Source: Halorubrum cibi (GTDB lineage: Archaea; Halobacteriota; Halobacteria; Halobacteriales; Haloferacaceae). From it: a stretch of 64,000 nucleotides of DNA. The DNA lies in NCBI RefSeq assembly GCF_900182635.1, contig NZ_FXTD01000010.1, positions 79,902 to 143,901 of the forward strand, in the 5' to 3' direction. Below, one piece after another: positions 23,110-32,490 of the stretch; position 1 is the stretch's first letter, and each line of letters begins with the position of its first letter. The position numbers were made by a program, and so were the translations under genes. Under the pieces are notes generated by a model, which was not told the origin of the DNA, did not search any database, and saw only the letters and a program-made list of their open reading frames with translations.

Positions 23110-23123
23110 TTAGGCCAGCCTAA
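23110..23123. promoter_or_regulatory. DtxR/Idr-like iron operator 2, second promoter
   Basis: TTAGGCCAGCCTAA, centred 36 bp after operator 1 and 4 bp before the ATG at 23128. Geometry is the same as in the first iron promoter. Confidence 0.75.
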
Positions 23124-23127
23124 ACAT

Positions 23128-24369
23128 ATGCTCAACGGCGACGAAGCACCTGACGGACCGACTCGTAGAGCGTTCGCGAAGTACGGCGGTACGGTGGCTC
23201 TCGGCGGCCTGCTCGCCGGGTGTACCGGCGGTGGCGATAGCGGCGGCGTCACGGCGAGTGGCGACGGCACAGAGACCGGTGACGGCGACGGCGACACAGA
23301 GGCCAACTCGACGACATCGAACGGATCGAACACCGAGGGTGAAGCGTCCGCCGGGCTCCCGTACACCGCCGCCATGGAACCCGTCGGTGAGGTGACCTTC
23401 GAGGCGGTCCCGGAACGGTGGGTCGCGTACGACGGCGGCTTCGCCGACATGGCCGTCGCGCTGGGGAAGGGTGACGGAGTGGTCGGGATCGGCAACGCCG
23501 ACCGGTACTACACGTACGTCTACGACGAGCTTTCCGGAGTCGACGTCGATCGAAGTCCGATCGAGGCACACCCGGATGTCAGGACGAAAGAGCAGTTCTA
23601 CGAGCTCGATGCTGACGTCCACCTGTACGATCCACAGATGCTCGTCAACTGGTTCGACTGGGGGGAAGACGACGTCACGGAGATCCGCGACAACGTCGCC
23701 CCGTTCTTCGGGAACCTGATCTTCAGACGATCGGATGAGTGGCACGATTACCGGTACTACACGCTGTACGAGGCGTTCGAGCGAGTCGCAGCGGCGTTCA
23801 ACGAGCGCGAGCGCTACGAGGCGTTCGCCGAGCTTCACGAGTCGTTCATCGCGGACGTACAATCGCGCCTTCCGGCGACTGACGACCGGCCGAGCGTATT
23901 CCTGACGTTCGAGGGAACGGACGAACCGGAGACCTTCTCGCCGTACCGACTGATCGACAAGGGAACGAGCAAGAAGCAGTGGCTCGACCTGGGTGTGACC
24001 GACGCGCTCACGGGGACGGACATCGAGAACCTCAGCACCACGAACCGCGGCGAACTCGACTACGAGAACCTGATCGAGGTGGATCCCGACGTCATCCTCG
24101 TTCGCGGACACGAACGGAAATCGTCGACGGAGTTCCGCGACACTGTGCTCGCGTACATGGAGGATCATCCAGTCGGGAGCGAGCTTACGGCGGTCAAGGA
24201 CGGACGCGTGTACCGCGGCGGCTACCTGTATCAGGGACCGATCCACAACCTCTTCCTGACCGAACGGGCCGCAAAGCAGCTGTATCCGGACGAGTTCGGC
24301 CCCGTCACCGGCGACGAGGAACTGTTCGACCGCCAGCGGATCGCGGACGTCATCAACGGAGAGTTCTGA
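23128..24369 (+). CDS. Siderophore-binding lipoprotein (ABC solute-binding), copy 1
   Basis: 413 residues. Tat-type lead TRRAFAKYGGTVALGGLLAGC with the lipobox Cys at 32, then a Gly/Ser/Thr/Asp linker to about 75. The binding domain of the FecB/PeriBP type follows: VGEVTFEAVPERWVAYDGGFADMAVALGKGDGVVGIGN (about 85-125) and later DYENLIEVDPDVILVRGHE with LTAVKDGRVYRGGYLYQGPIHNLF. It captures the ferric chelate outside the membrane. Regulated by the double operator directly upstream. Four bases separate it from a second, similar binding protein gene, an unusual back-to-back duplication. Confidence 0.9.
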   Translation: MLNGDEAPDGPTRRAFAKYGGTVALGGLLAGCTGGGDSGGVTASGDGTETGDGDGDTEANSTTSNGSNTEGEASAGLPYTAAMEPVGEVTFEAVPERWVAYDGGFADMAVALGKGDGVVGIGNADRYYTYVYDELSGVDVDRSPIEAHPDVRTKEQFYELDADVHLYDPQMLVNWFDWGEDDVTEIRDNVAPFFGNLIFRRSDEWHDYRYYTLYEAFERVAAAFNERERYEAFAELHESFIADVQSRLPATDDRPSVFLTFEGTDEPETFSPYRLIDKGTSKKQWLDLGVTDALTGTDIENLSTTNRGELDYENLIEVDPDVILVRGHERKSSTEFRDTVLAYMEDHPVGSELTAVKDGRVYRGGYLYQGPIHNLFLTERAAKQLYPDEFGPVTGDEELFDRQRIADVINGEF

Positions 24370-24372
24370 ACC

Positions 24373-25635
24373 ATGACGAGCAACACCGACGCCGTCGAAC
24401 CGGACGAATCGGCGACGAAACGGACGCGGCGCGACTACCTGACGTACGGCGGCGCGGTCGCCGTCGGCGGCCTGCTTGCCGGCTGTACCGGCGGCGGCGC
24501 GGAGTCCGATCCGGCCGGATCCGACGGAAACGGGACCGATCCGACGGACGGCGGATCGGGTGACTCGGACGACTCCACGGCGGACGACGCCGGCGACGAG
24601 AGCTACACCGCTTCGATCTCGCCGGTCGGCGAGGTAACGTTCGAGTCGCCGCCGGAGACGGTGTTCACGCGGCTCACGCATCACGCCGACATGGCGTTCG
24701 CGCTCGGTCGCGGCGACGGGATCACCGCGATGCACGCGCCCGACTACTACGACGGGCTCTGGAACCAGTACATCGAGCGGCTTCCGGGCGTCTCGCTCGA
24801 CTGGTCCGGTCTGTACTCCTCGTGGGAGCCGGACAAGGAGAAGCTGTACGAACTCGACAGCGACGTCCACCTCGCGGATCCGGCGTGGATAACGCAACTC
24901 GAGAGCTGGGACCGCGAGGGCGTCGACGAGATCGCGGAGCGCGTCTCGCCGTGGTTCGGCAACTCGCTCAGCGACCGCCACCAGGAGCCGACGCCGGAGT
25001 GGGCCGACGGCTACGAGTACTACGGGCTCTGGGAGCAGTTCGAGCGTGTCGCCGAGGCGTTCGGCGAACGCGAGCGCTACGAGGCGCTCGCGGCCGTCCA
25101 CGAGGAGATCCTCGGGACGATCGAGACGCGGCTGCCGCCGGAGGAAGAGCGCCCGACCGCGGTCATGATCGCCGCCGCCGACATCGAGGAGATCTACGCG
25201 TACACCCTGAGCAATCCCGGCTTCCTCACGTCGCACACGCGTCCGCTCGGCCCGCGAGACGCCTTCGAGGGTAGCGTCGAGTCCGGCACGGTCGTCGACT
25301 TCGAAACCATACTTGACGCCGACCCCGACGTGATCCTCTACCTCGGCGGCATGGAGCCGGGGACGGACATGGCCGGACGACGGGCCGCCTTCGAGGAGGA
25401 CCCGGTCGGCTCGGAGGTCACCGCGGTTCGAAACGACCGCATCCACCCGCAGGGCGCCCGATACCAAGGGCCGATCCTGAACCTCTTCCAGTTGGAGATG
25501 ACGGCGAAACAGCTCTACCCCGACGCGTTCGGCGAGTGGCCCCGATACGAGTCCGGGCCGTACCCGGAGATCCCCGAGGACGAACGGCTGTTCGACCGCG
25601 AACGGGTCGCGGAGATTATCAACGGTGACGCGTAG
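24373..25635 (+). CDS. Siderophore-binding lipoprotein (ABC solute-binding), copy 2
   Basis: 420 residues, a paralogue of the preceding protein along its length. Tat-type lead RTRRDYLTYGGAVAVGGLLAGC with lipobox Cys at 38, Asp/Ser/Gly linker, then SPVGEVTFESPPETVFTRLTHHADMAFALGRGDGITAMHAPDYYD, DFETILDADPDVILYLGG, VTAVRNDRIHPQGARYQGPILNLFQLEMTAKQLYPDAF, ending DERLFDRERVAEIINGDA. Differences lie mainly in the ligand-facing loops, so the two copies may prefer different chelates while sharing the FecCD-E transporter. Stop codon is immediately followed by the flavoprotein start. Confidence 0.9.
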   Translation: MTSNTDAVEPDESATKRTRRDYLTYGGAVAVGGLLAGCTGGGAESDPAGSDGNGTDPTDGGSGDSDDSTADDAGDESYTASISPVGEVTFESPPETVFTRLTHHADMAFALGRGDGITAMHAPDYYDGLWNQYIERLPGVSLDWSGLYSSWEPDKEKLYELDSDVHLADPAWITQLESWDREGVDEIAERVSPWFGNSLSDRHQEPTPEWADGYEYYGLWEQFERVAEAFGERERYEALAAVHEEILGTIETRLPPEEERPTAVMIAAADIEEIYAYTLSNPGFLTSHTRPLGPRDAFEGSVESGTVVDFETILDADPDVILYLGGMEPGTDMAGRRAAFEEDPVGSEVTAVRNDRIHPQGARYQGPILNLFQLEMTAKQLYPDAFGEWPRYESGPYPEIPEDERLFDRERVAEIINGDA

Positions 25636-26433
25636 ATGAGCGGCATGGAGTACGACGTGCTCGTCGTCGGTGGCGGCGTCGCGGGACTGTCCGCGGGAAC
25701 GTTCACGGCCAGACACGGGCTGGAGACGCTCGTCTGTGACGCCGGCGGGTCGCTGCTCCGGCGCAACGCCCACCTCGAGAACGTCCCCGGATTCCCCGCG
25801 GGGGTCAACTCGCGCCAGTTCCTCGCGCTGCTCGGAGAACAGGCCGAGAACGCCGGCGCCGAGCGTCGCGAGACTCGCGTGACGACCGTCCAGCCCACGA
25901 CCGAGGACGGTCCTGAAGGCGACGGTGGTTCCGATGGCGACGATGGTTCCGACGGCCCCGACCGGAGACGGTTCCGAATCGAGACGATCGACGGGGACCG
26001 ACTCGGTGCCGACTACGTCGTCGCCGCCACGAAGAACGCGACCGGCTACCTCGAGGAGGTCGACGGCGTCGACCTCCTCGATCGCGGGAAGACGTTCGTC
26101 GACGCGGACGAGCGCGGACGGACCGGCGTCGACGGCCTGTACGCCGCGGGTCGACTCGCGAGGAAACCCCACCAGGCGGCGGTGGCCGCGGGCCACGGCG
26201 CGGAGGTCGGCGTGACGATCCTCGAGGACGACGACCGGCCGTTCTACCACGACTGGGTCGCGCCCGAGGGGTACTTCTCCGACCGGGATCGGCCGATCCC
26301 TCCGGGGTGTGAAGAGATCGGCGAAGCGGAGCGCCGGGAGCGCGAGGCGGCCTCCCTCGAGGCGATGCGCGACCGATTCGCGGAATCGCATCCGGACGAC
26401 CAGGAGACGCACCCGAGTCTCCGGGAGGAGTAG
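25636..26433 (+). CDS. FAD/NAD(P)-binding oxidoreductase, second copy in iron locus
   Basis: 265 residues, starting one base after the binding-protein stop. VLVVGGGVAGLSAGTFTARHGLETLVCD at about 8-35 is the dinucleotide fold; NAHLENVPGFPAGVNSRQFL matches the same place in its homologue at 19879. VVAATKNATGYLEEVDGV and VDGLYAAGRLARKPHQAAVAAGHGAEVG close the FAD site. An acidic Gly/Asp insert lies near 95-115. No redox CxxC is present. It is shorter than the 19879 copy, lacking the helical C-terminal region. Each flavoprotein follows a binding-protein gene, which suggests the pair functions together. Confidence 0.8.
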   Translation: MSGMEYDVLVVGGGVAGLSAGTFTARHGLETLVCDAGGSLLRRNAHLENVPGFPAGVNSRQFLALLGEQAENAGAERRETRVTTVQPTTEDGPEGDGGSDGDDGSDGPDRRRFRIETIDGDRLGADYVVAATKNATGYLEEVDGVDLLDRGKTFVDADERGRTGVDGLYAAGRLARKPHQAAVAAGHGAEVGVTILEDDDRPFYHDWVAPEGYFSDRDRPIPPGCEEIGEAERREREAASLEAMRDRFAESHPDDQETHPSLREE

Positions 26434-26441
26434 GAGGGACC

Positions 26442-27617
26442 TCAGGCGCCGTCGAAGCCCTGTTCGGCGAGCGCGTCCTCCATCGTCGCCAGCAGGAATT
26501 CGACGTTCTGCGGGCGTGCGGAGTAACCCATACAGCCGATGCGCCAGATGTCGCCCGCGAGGTCGCCGAGCCCGGAGGCGATCTCGAGGTCGTACTCCTC
26601 GAGGAGGTAGTCGATGACTGCGGCGTCGTCGACGGCGTCGGGCACGCGGACCGCGTTGAGGCTGGGCAGCCAGTACTCGTCGGGCGCGTTCATTTCGAGG
26701 CCCATGTCCTGGAGGCCGGCCTTCAGGTCGCCGGCGACGTCGAGATGCCGCTCCCATCGGCTCTCGATTCCCTCCTCGGCGACGAGCCGGAGCGCCTCCC
26801 GGATCGCGTACACGTTGGTGATCGGCGCGGTGTGGTGGTACGCGCGCTCGTCGCCCCAGTACCCCTCCAGAAGCGAGAGGTCGAGGTACCACGACCGGGG
26901 CTGCTCCTCGCGGTCGAGCACCTTGTCCATCGCCCGGTCGTTGAGCGTGAGCGGGCTCGCGCCCGGCGGACACGAGAGACACTTCTGTGGTCCGGAGTAC
27001 GCCACGTCGACGTCCCACTCGTCGACGCGCATCTCGACGCCGCCGAGCGACGTGACGCAGTCGGCGATGACGTACGCGTCGTGGGCGTGCGCGATGTCGG
27101 TAAGCTCCGGGACGTGCGGCTGGAGGACGCCGGTCGAGGTCTCCGCGTGAACGAACCCGAACACGTCCGGCTGGTGTTCGTCGAAGGCCGCCTCGACGTC
27201 GGCGGGGTCGAGCGGCTCACCCCACGGCGCGTCGACCTCGACGACCTCGCCGCCGGCGCGCTCGGCCATCGAGGCCATCCGCCCGCCGAAGTAGCCGTTC
27301 GTCGGGACGAGCATCGTGTCGCCGGGTTCGACGAGGTTGCCGATGGCGGCCTCCATCGACGCCGACCCGGTCCCCGAGACGGGGATCGTCCACTGGTTGT
27401 CGGTCCGGAACGTGTACCGCAACAGTTCCTGGACCTCGTTCATTATCTCGACGAACGAGGGATCGAGGTGGCCGACGAGCGGCGTGCTCATCCCGCGGAG
27501 CACCCGCGGGTGGACCTCGCTCGGGCCCGGCCCCATCAGCGTTCGGTTCGGCGGCGAGAGTTCCCCGAATTGGGGCGCTTCGTCGTCCGCGACAGTCTCC
27601 AACGATCGATCGGACAT
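26442..27617 (-). CDS. Alanine-glyoxylate / serine-pyruvate type aminotransferase
   Basis: 391 residues from the ATG at 27617. Class V aminotransferase marks: NRTLMGPGPSEVHPRVLRGMSTPLVGHLDP (about 23-52), SGTGSASMEAAIGNLVEPGD, FVHAETSTGVLQP, VIADCVTSLGG, and the pyridoxal-phosphate lysine in AYSGPQKCLSCPPG. The C-terminal GDLAGDIWRIGCMGYSARPQNV is also typical. It would transfer amino groups between alanine, serine or glycine and a 2-oxo acid such as glyoxylate; the exact pair is not readable. Converges with the iron operon, 8 bp apart. A 1302-codon open frame on the same strand through this region is a shadow. Confidence 0.9.
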   Translation of the reverse strand: MSDRSLETVADDEAPQFGELSPPNRTLMGPGPSEVHPRVLRGMSTPLVGHLDPSFVEIMNEVQELLRYTFRTDNQWTIPVSGTGSASMEAAIGNLVEPGDTMLVPTNGYFGGRMASMAERAGGEVVEVDAPWGEPLDPADVEAAFDEHQPDVFGFVHAETSTGVLQPHVPELTDIAHAHDAYVIADCVTSLGGVEMRVDEWDVDVAYSGPQKCLSCPPGASPLTLNDRAMDKVLDREEQPRSWYLDLSLLEGYWGDERAYHHTAPITNVYAIREALRLVAEEGIESRWERHLDVAGDLKAGLQDMGLEMNAPDEYWLPSLNAVRVPDAVDDAAVIDYLLEEYDLEIASGLGDLAGDIWRIGCMGYSARPQNVEFLLATMEDALAEQGFDGA

Positions 27618-27792
27618 ACAGGGCGTTCTCGCGGCGGACGTAAAAAACACGACGGAACCCGAAACGTGGCGGGAGCCGAAATGTGACCGAACCCGAATGG
27701 CGGAGTCGACGTCCACGACCACACGGTCGCCGTCGGTCTTTCGGCTCCGTTCGCCCGATCTCCGGGAGAGCGACGAGAGGGGGGTTCGGTCG

Positions 27793-29745
27793 CTACTCCG
27801 CGTTCGTCACGAAGTCCGGCTCGACGCGCTTCTCCTCGTACTCCGCGACGAGATGGTCGACGAACACGTCGAGGTCGACGTCGCCGCGCTGGTTCTCGAA
27901 GCGGTCGCGCACGGAGACGGTGCCGGCCTCGGCCTCGTCATCGCCGACGACGACCATGTACGGGAGCCGGTCGTCGTGGCCCTGGCGGATCTTCCGGCCG
28001 ACCGTCCAGTCGCGGTCCTCGACCTCGACGCGAATGCCCACGTCCGCGAGCGCGTTCTTCACGCGATGGGCGTACCCGAGCGTCTCGTCGGAGACGGGGA
28101 GGATCCGCACCTGCTCGGGCGCGAGCCACAGCGGGAAGTCGCCGTCGAAGTGCTCGATGAGCACCATGAAGAAGCGTTCGTAGCTTCCGTACAGCGCGCG
28201 GTGGATCATCACCGGCTGATGCTCCTCGTTGTCCTCGCCCGTGTAGGTCAGCCCGAAGCGCTCTGGCATGTTGAAATCGAGCTGGACCGTCGGACCGTCC
28301 CAGACGCGACCCAGGGCGTCCTCGAAGCCGAAGTCGATCTTCGGCCCGTAGAAGGCCCCGTCACCCGGCTCGACGTCGTAGTCGTAGCCGCCCGACTCGA
28401 GCACGTCGCGAAGCTGGTCCTCGGCGGACTCCCAGATCTCGTCGCCGCCGACGGACTTCTCGGGGCGGGTCGCTAACGCGACCTCGACCTCCAGGTCGAG
28501 GGTCTCGACGACCTCGAAGATCATCTCGATGACCGACTCGATCTCCGCCCGGATCTGGTCGGGTCGGACGAAGAGGTGGCCGTCGTCGATGGTGAACGAC
28601 CAGACCCGAGAGAGCCCCGACAGCTCGCCGCGCTGCTCCTTGCGGTACACCTTCCCGTTCTCGAAGTAGCGCTGCGGGAGGTCGCGGTACGACCAGTTCT
28701 GCTGGTCGAAGATCGTCGCGTGGCCCGGACAGTTCATGGGCTTGAGCCCGTACTCCTCGTCGTTGACGTCGAGGAGGAACATGTCGTCCTTGTAGTTCTC
28801 GTAGTGACCGGATTGCTTCCACAGCTCCGTCCGGAACACGTGGGGCGTCTCGACCTCCTCGTAGCCGTTCTCGCGGTTGAGCGCGTTCGCGAACCCGGAG
28901 AGTTCGTTCAGGACGGTCTTGCCCGGCGGGTGATACAGCGGGAGGCCCGGCCCCGTCACCGTCGGGATCGAGAAGAGGTTCATCTCCTGGCCGATCTTCC
29001 GGTGGTCGCGCTCCTTGGCCTGCTCGCGCATCTCGAGGTGTTCCTCGAGGTCGGACTCGGAGGCGAACGCCGTCCCGTACACGCGCGTGAGGGTGTCGTT
29101 TTCCTCGTCACCGCGCCAGTAGGCCGCCGACACCTCGAGTAACGCCGCCGCGCCGACCTCGCCGGTCGACTCGACGTGCGGCCCCCGACAGAGGTCCTGC
29201 CAGCCGTCCTGGACGTAGAAGGTCACCTCGTCGTCGTCCGCCTCCTCCTCCAAGATCTGGCGTTTGTACTCGTTGTCGGCGTAGATCTCCATCGCGTCCT
29301 CGCGCGAGCGGACGACCCGCTCGACGTCGTAGTCGGCCGCGATGATCTCCTCCATCTCGGCCTCGACGGCGTCGAGGTCGTCCTCGTCGAGGTCGACGTC
29401 GGTCACGTCGTAGTAGAACCCCTCGTCGGTCGGTGGACCGATCGTGAGGGTCGCCTCGGGATGGAGCCGCTGGAGCGCCTGTGCGAAGACGTGCGCGGCC
29501 GTGTGGCGCAACACCGTCAGGTACTCGTCGGACTGGTCGGTGACGATCTCGATCCGATCGCCGTCCGTTACCTCGGCGTACTTCTCGACGAGTTCGCCGT
29601 CGATCTTGCCGGCGACCGTGTCGCTCCCGAGCCCGGGGCCGATCTCGTACGCGACGTCCTCGACGGTCGATCCGGCCGGTACGGAGAGCTCCGACCCGTC
29701 CGGGAGGACGACCGTCACGTCGCCGCGCGCGTCCGTCTCGCTCAT
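27793..29745 (-). CDS. thrS: Threonyl-tRNA synthetase
   Basis: 650 residues, full length for the bacterial-type enzyme found in haloarchaea. Domains in order: TGS (about 8-70, [21 protein letters not shown]), editing domain N2 with the [11 protein letters not shown] zinc-type motif and later [11 protein letters not shown], catalytic core with motif 2 ([41 protein letters not shown]) and motif 3 ([20 protein letters not shown]), and the anticodon-binding domain from about 545 ([18 protein letters not shown]). The start at 29745 was chosen because the TGS domain begins at once; further upstream frame is non-coding. Charges tRNA-Thr. Confidence 0.96.
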   Translation of the reverse strand: MSETDARGDVTVVLPDGSELSVPAGSTVEDVAYEIGPGLGSDTVAGKIDGELVEKYAEVTDGDRIEIVTDQSDEYLTVLRHTAAHVFAQALQRLHPEATLTIGPPTDEGFYYDVTDVDLDEDDLDAVEAEMEEIIAADYDVERVVRSREDAMEIYADNEYKRQILEEEADDDEVTFYVQDGWQDLCRGPHVESTGEVGAAALLEVSAAYWRGDEENDTLTRVYGTAFASESDLEEHLEMREQAKERDHRKIGQEMNLFSIPTVTGPGLPLYHPPGKTVLNELSGFANALNRENGYEEVETPHVFRTELWKQSGHYENYKDDMFLLDVNDEEYGLKPMNCPGHATIFDQQNWSYRDLPQRYFENGKVYRKEQRGELSGLSRVWSFTIDDGHLFVRPDQIRAEIESVIEMIFEVVETLDLEVEVALATRPEKSVGGDEIWESAEDQLRDVLESGGYDYDVEPGDGAFYGPKIDFGFEDALGRVWDGPTVQLDFNMPERFGLTYTGEDNEEHQPVMIHRALYGSYERFFMVLIEHFDGDFPLWLAPEQVRILPVSDETLGYAHRVKNALADVGIRVEVEDRDWTVGRKIRQGHDDRLPYMVVVGDDEAEAGTVSVRDRFENQRGDVDLDVFVDHLVAEYEEKRVEPDFVTNAE

Positions 29746-29892
29746 ACCCTCGGAAAACCGGACGAGCGGCATAAGTGTTGTTCGATCCGCGCGGAACGTG
29801 ACCGGCATCCTCACGGACTCCCGGAGCCGTATCCCGACACCGCCATCCCGCCGATGGAAACACACAAACCGACCGGCAACCCTTGCCCCTAC

Positions 29893-30873
29893 ATGACCAC
29901 CCATCGCGAGCCCCTCCCGTCGGTGCTGGAGACGATCGGCGAGACGCCGCTCGTCCGGGTCCACGACTCCCCGGACGCGGCGCCGGTGTACGCGAAACTC
30001 GAGTCGTTCAACCCCGGTGCGAGCATCAAGGACCGCATCGGGAAGTACATGCTCGAACGCATGCTCGAGCGAGGCGACCTCGAGCCCGGGGGAACGGTGA
30101 TCGAACCGACCGCCGGCAACACCGGCATCGGGATCGCAGTCGCCGCCGAACAGCTCGACGTGAACGCCGTTTTCGTCGTCCCCGAGCGGTTCTCCGTCGA
30201 GAAACAACAGCTGATGCGGGCGCTCGGCGCGGACGTGATCAACACGCCGACCGAGGACGGGATGGGGTTCGCCATCGAGCGCGCCCACGAGATCGCCGAG
30301 GAGCTGGACGGCGCGGTGGTTCCCCAGCAGTTCTCGAACCCGCTCAACGCCGAGGCGCACTACGAGACGACGGCCCCGGAGATCGACGACGCCCTCGACG
30401 GCGAGGTGGGAGCCGTCGTCGCCGGCTGCGGCACCGCCGGGACGCTGATGGGAACGGCCCGGTACTTCCGCGAGCGGCACCCCGACGTCCACGTCGTCGC
30501 CGTCGAGCCCACCGGCTCCGCATACCGCGAGTTCTTCGGCGAGGACGTCGACCACGAGGAGTACAAGACCGAGGGCATCGGCACCCACGAAATCGAGACC
30601 AACGAGCTGTTCGAACCCGACCTCGTCGACGAGATCCACGCGATCCCCGACCGCGAGGTACACGAGGAGATGGGCCGACTCGCGAGCGAGGAGGGCCACC
30701 TCGTCGCCTCCTCGTCGGCCGCGAACGCGCTCGCCGCGAAGCGGGTCGCCCGCGGGATCCACGACGGCGATGTCGACGCCCCCCACGAGAGCGTTGTGAC
30801 CGTCTTCGCGGACTCCTCCGAGCGCTACCTCTCGAAGGGCGTCTATCGCGACTTCGAGGAGTGGGAGGGCTGA
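29893..30873 (+). CDS. PLP-dependent cysteine synthase / cystathionine beta-synthase family enzyme
   Basis: 326 residues. Fold-type II PLP signatures: [10 protein letters not shown], then the lysine-bearing [14 protein letters not shown] (about 39-52), [13 protein letters not shown] (about 73-85), [14 protein letters not shown] and [10 protein letters not shown]. The phosphate loop reads PTAGNTG rather than the PTSGNTG of most O-acetylserine sulfhydrylases; an Ala here also occurs in cystathionine beta-synthase-like members. The substrate could therefore be O-acetylserine with sulfide or homocysteine. The gene is divergent from thrS, with its start codon 148 bp away. Confidence 0.88.
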   Translation: MTTHREPLPSVLETIGETPLVRVHDSPDAAPVYAKLESFNPGASIKDRIGKYMLERMLERGDLEPGGTVIEPTAGNTGIGIAVAAEQLDVNAVFVVPERFSVEKQQLMRALGADVINTPTEDGMGFAIERAHEIAEELDGAVVPQQFSNPLNAEAHYETTAPEIDDALDGEVGAVVAGCGTAGTLMGTARYFRERHPDVHVVAVEPTGSAYREFFGEDVDHEEYKTEGIGTHEIETNELFEPDLVDEIHAIPDREVHEEMGRLASEEGHLVASSSAANALAAKRVARGIHDGDVDAPHESVVTVFADSSERYLSKGVYRDFEEWEG

Positions 30874-30928
30874 CCGTCCTGACCTTCGGGGGAGATCCGG
30901 GGAGCGACGGATCGCGTCGCGTCCGGTG

Positions 30929-31351
30929 TCACCCGATCAGCCGCCCGTGTTCGACCTTCATACACCGGTCCTGTATCACGTCGATCCCGTCGGCCTCCGC
31001 TTCGGCGGCCGCCTCGTCGTGGTTGATCCCCAACTGGAGCCACGCGGTCCCCGCGTCGCCCCGTTCTGCGTGTCGCTCGCGGACCGCTTCGAGGATCTCC
31101 GGCACCTCCTCGCTCGGCCGGAACACGTTCACGACGTCGAGATCCTCGTCCACCTCCGCGAGTTCGTCGTAGGCGGGCTCGCCGAGCACCTCGTCGGCGA
31201 ACGGGTTCACCGGGATCACCCGGTAGCCGTGTCGCTGGAGGTACGCCGGCACGTCGTGAGCCGCCTTCCCGGCGGTCGTCGAACAGCCGATCACGGCGAC
31301 CGTGTCGGCCGAGAGCGCGCGCTCGAGTCCCGCGTCGTCGGTGATGGGCAT
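30929..31351 (-). CDS. CoA-binding (YccU-like) Rossmann protein
   Basis: 140 residues, the standard length. [50 protein letters not shown] (about 15-65) is the CoA-binding domain signature, followed by [20 protein letters not shown] and [33 protein letters not shown]. Small stand-alone CoA-binding proteins of this type have no firmly known reaction. It converges with the cysteine-synthase-like gene (55 bp apart) and follows the KaiC-like ATPase gene on the same strand. Confidence 0.9.
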   Translation of the reverse strand: MPITDDAGLERALSADTVAVIGCSTTAGKAAHDVPAYLQRHGYRVIPVNPFADEVLGEPAYDELAEVDEDLDVVNVFRPSEEVPEILEAVRERHAERGDAGTAWLQLGINHDEAAAEAEADGIDVIQDRCMKVEHGRLIG

Positions 31352-31391
31352 GCTCGCGCTTGGTCGGCGAGGGTCCTAAACGTTGGCTGGC

Positions 31392-31991
31392 TCAGGCCAG
31401 CCGGATCTCGATCTCCTCGTCCTCGGAGATCGTCACGATCCCGTCGAACAGCTGTTTGAGGGTGTTCAGGCTCTGGTCGTCGTGGGCCGTCGAGTCGATA
31501 CTGAACAGCCCGAGGCCGTCGACGCTCTGGACCCGGCCGGTGAACACGTGGAGGAACCGGAAGACCGTCTGGAGGTCCGAGTACATCAGCAGCGTCGACA
31601 GCGAGTGGACCATGATCCGGTTGCGGTCGAACCCGCGGTCGCCGAACGCCTGGAGGAACTCCGAGAGATTGATCCCGATACCCGTCATGTCGACCGGCGA
31701 GGAGGCGTACTTGATCCGGTCGGAGTCGCGAACGTCAGACCCCTGCTGTCGGGTGACGCAGTCGACGACTGCGACGGGTTTCCCATCGTAGGAGACCCGC
31801 TTCTCGTAGTCTTTCAACACCCGATCCGCACCGTCTTTCGTCGTGACGACGATGGCACCGTCGCCGCGCTCGGTCCCGTCCGCGAGGACGTCCATCGCGA
31901 GCGACCGCTTCCCGGTGAGTGGCGGTCCGGTGAGAAGCAGGTTCGTTCCCGGTTCCACCTCCGCGTCGAGGTGGGGGGTCAAATCATACAT
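31392..31991 (-). CDS. KaiC/RadA-superfamily ATPase-like signalling protein
   Basis: 199 residues. RecA-type P-loop GPPLTGKRSLAMDVLADG at about 22-39, a strand-helix AIVVTTKDGADRVLKDYEK, VAVVDCVTRQQG as the Walker B-like strand, and SPVDMTGIGINLSEFL with MVHSLSTLLMYSDLQTVFRFLHVFTGRV. Haloarchaea have many such short single-domain KaiC-like (DUF7504/RAD55-like) ATPases, thought to act in regulation. The catalytic Glu of true KaiC is not obvious, so activity is uncertain. A TATA-like AATATT on the minus strand near 32092 gives it a promoter in the gap before tRNA-Arg. Confidence 0.8.
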   Translation of the reverse strand: MYDLTPHLDAEVEPGTNLLLTGPPLTGKRSLAMDVLADGTERGDGAIVVTTKDGADRVLKDYEKRVSYDGKPVAVVDCVTRQQGSDVRDSDRIKYASSPVDMTGIGINLSEFLQAFGDRGFDRNRIMVHSLSTLLMYSDLQTVFRFLHVFTGRVQSVDGLGLFSIDSTAHDDQSLNTLKQLFDGIVTISEDEEIEIRLA

Positions 31992-32156
31992 GAGTGTACC
32001 TCGATCGCGGGGGGATCGACGCGGACCGCTCGTTCGACGACCGTCTCCGACCGGGATACATCGACTACGGAAAACATCTCCAGTCCCGGTAATATTCTTT
32101 TTGATCGGTCGCCGGCACGACGAGAGCGTCGTCGCCGATCAATTCGGATCGCGGGA

Positions 32157-32165
32157 CTTAAAACC
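32157..32165 (+). promoter_or_regulatory. TATA box of tRNA-Arg
   Basis: CTTAAAACC, 24-32 bp before the tRNA 5' end at 32189, the usual archaeal distance. Confidence 0.5.
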
Positions 32166-32188
32166 GTCAGCGGGATACCGATCGGTAC

Positions 32189-32263
32189 GGGCGCTTAGCT
32201 CAGTCTGGATAGAGTGCTTGGCTTCGGACCAAGTTGTCGCGGGTTCAAATCCTGCAGCGCCCA
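32189..32263 (+). tRNA. tRNA-Arg (anticodon TCG)
   Basis: 75 nt folding as a full cloverleaf. Acceptor GGGCGCT (32189-32195) pairs with AGCGCCC (32256-32262) plus discriminator A. The D arm is GCTC...GAGT, the anticodon arm is CTTGG-CTTCGGA-CCAAG giving anticodon TCG, and the T arm is GCGGG-TTCAAAT-CCTGC. No CCA is encoded and no intron is seen. Reads CGA codons. Confidence 0.95.
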
Positions 32264-32340
32264 TCCTTCTTCACCACACTTCAGATTCACACGACAGCAG
32301 GGGTTCAATATAAAACACCCCCGCAAACATGGTCTGGATT

Positions 32341-32413
32341 CCAACCCGTTACGGGTTGGGGGGCTCTGCTGTCTGCCATTCGGCAGAATGACCTCTAACA
32401 GACACGATCTGTT
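32341..32413. other. Three small hairpins downstream of tRNA-Arg
   Basis: CCAACCCGT-T-ACGGGTTGG (32341-32359), CTGCC-ATTC-GGCAG (32373-32386), and AACAGA-CACGA-TCTGTT (32397-32413) fill much of the 227-bp gap between the tRNA and the next gene. No convincing gene is present. They could be a terminator region or the scar of an integrated element; the tRNA 3' end is not repeated elsewhere in the window. Confidence 0.45.
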
Positions 32414-32490
32414 GGCAGGGGTGTAGGCGGTGTTCGGAGCGGATCGAGAGTGAGGCGGGTGCTTTCGAAGTGATATCTCCGACTCTCCGA

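Noticed and set aside
23110..27018. 1302-codon open frame on the minus strand across the siderophore-binding genes
   Set aside because: It is antisense to clearly recognisable genes on the plus strand and overlaps the aminotransferase gene out of frame. Its translation is Arg/Val-rich with no motif; GC-rich third positions cause it.
32214..32426. 70-codon ORF starting inside tRNA-Arg
   Set aside because: Begins within the tRNA gene and runs through the downstream hairpins; no coding character.
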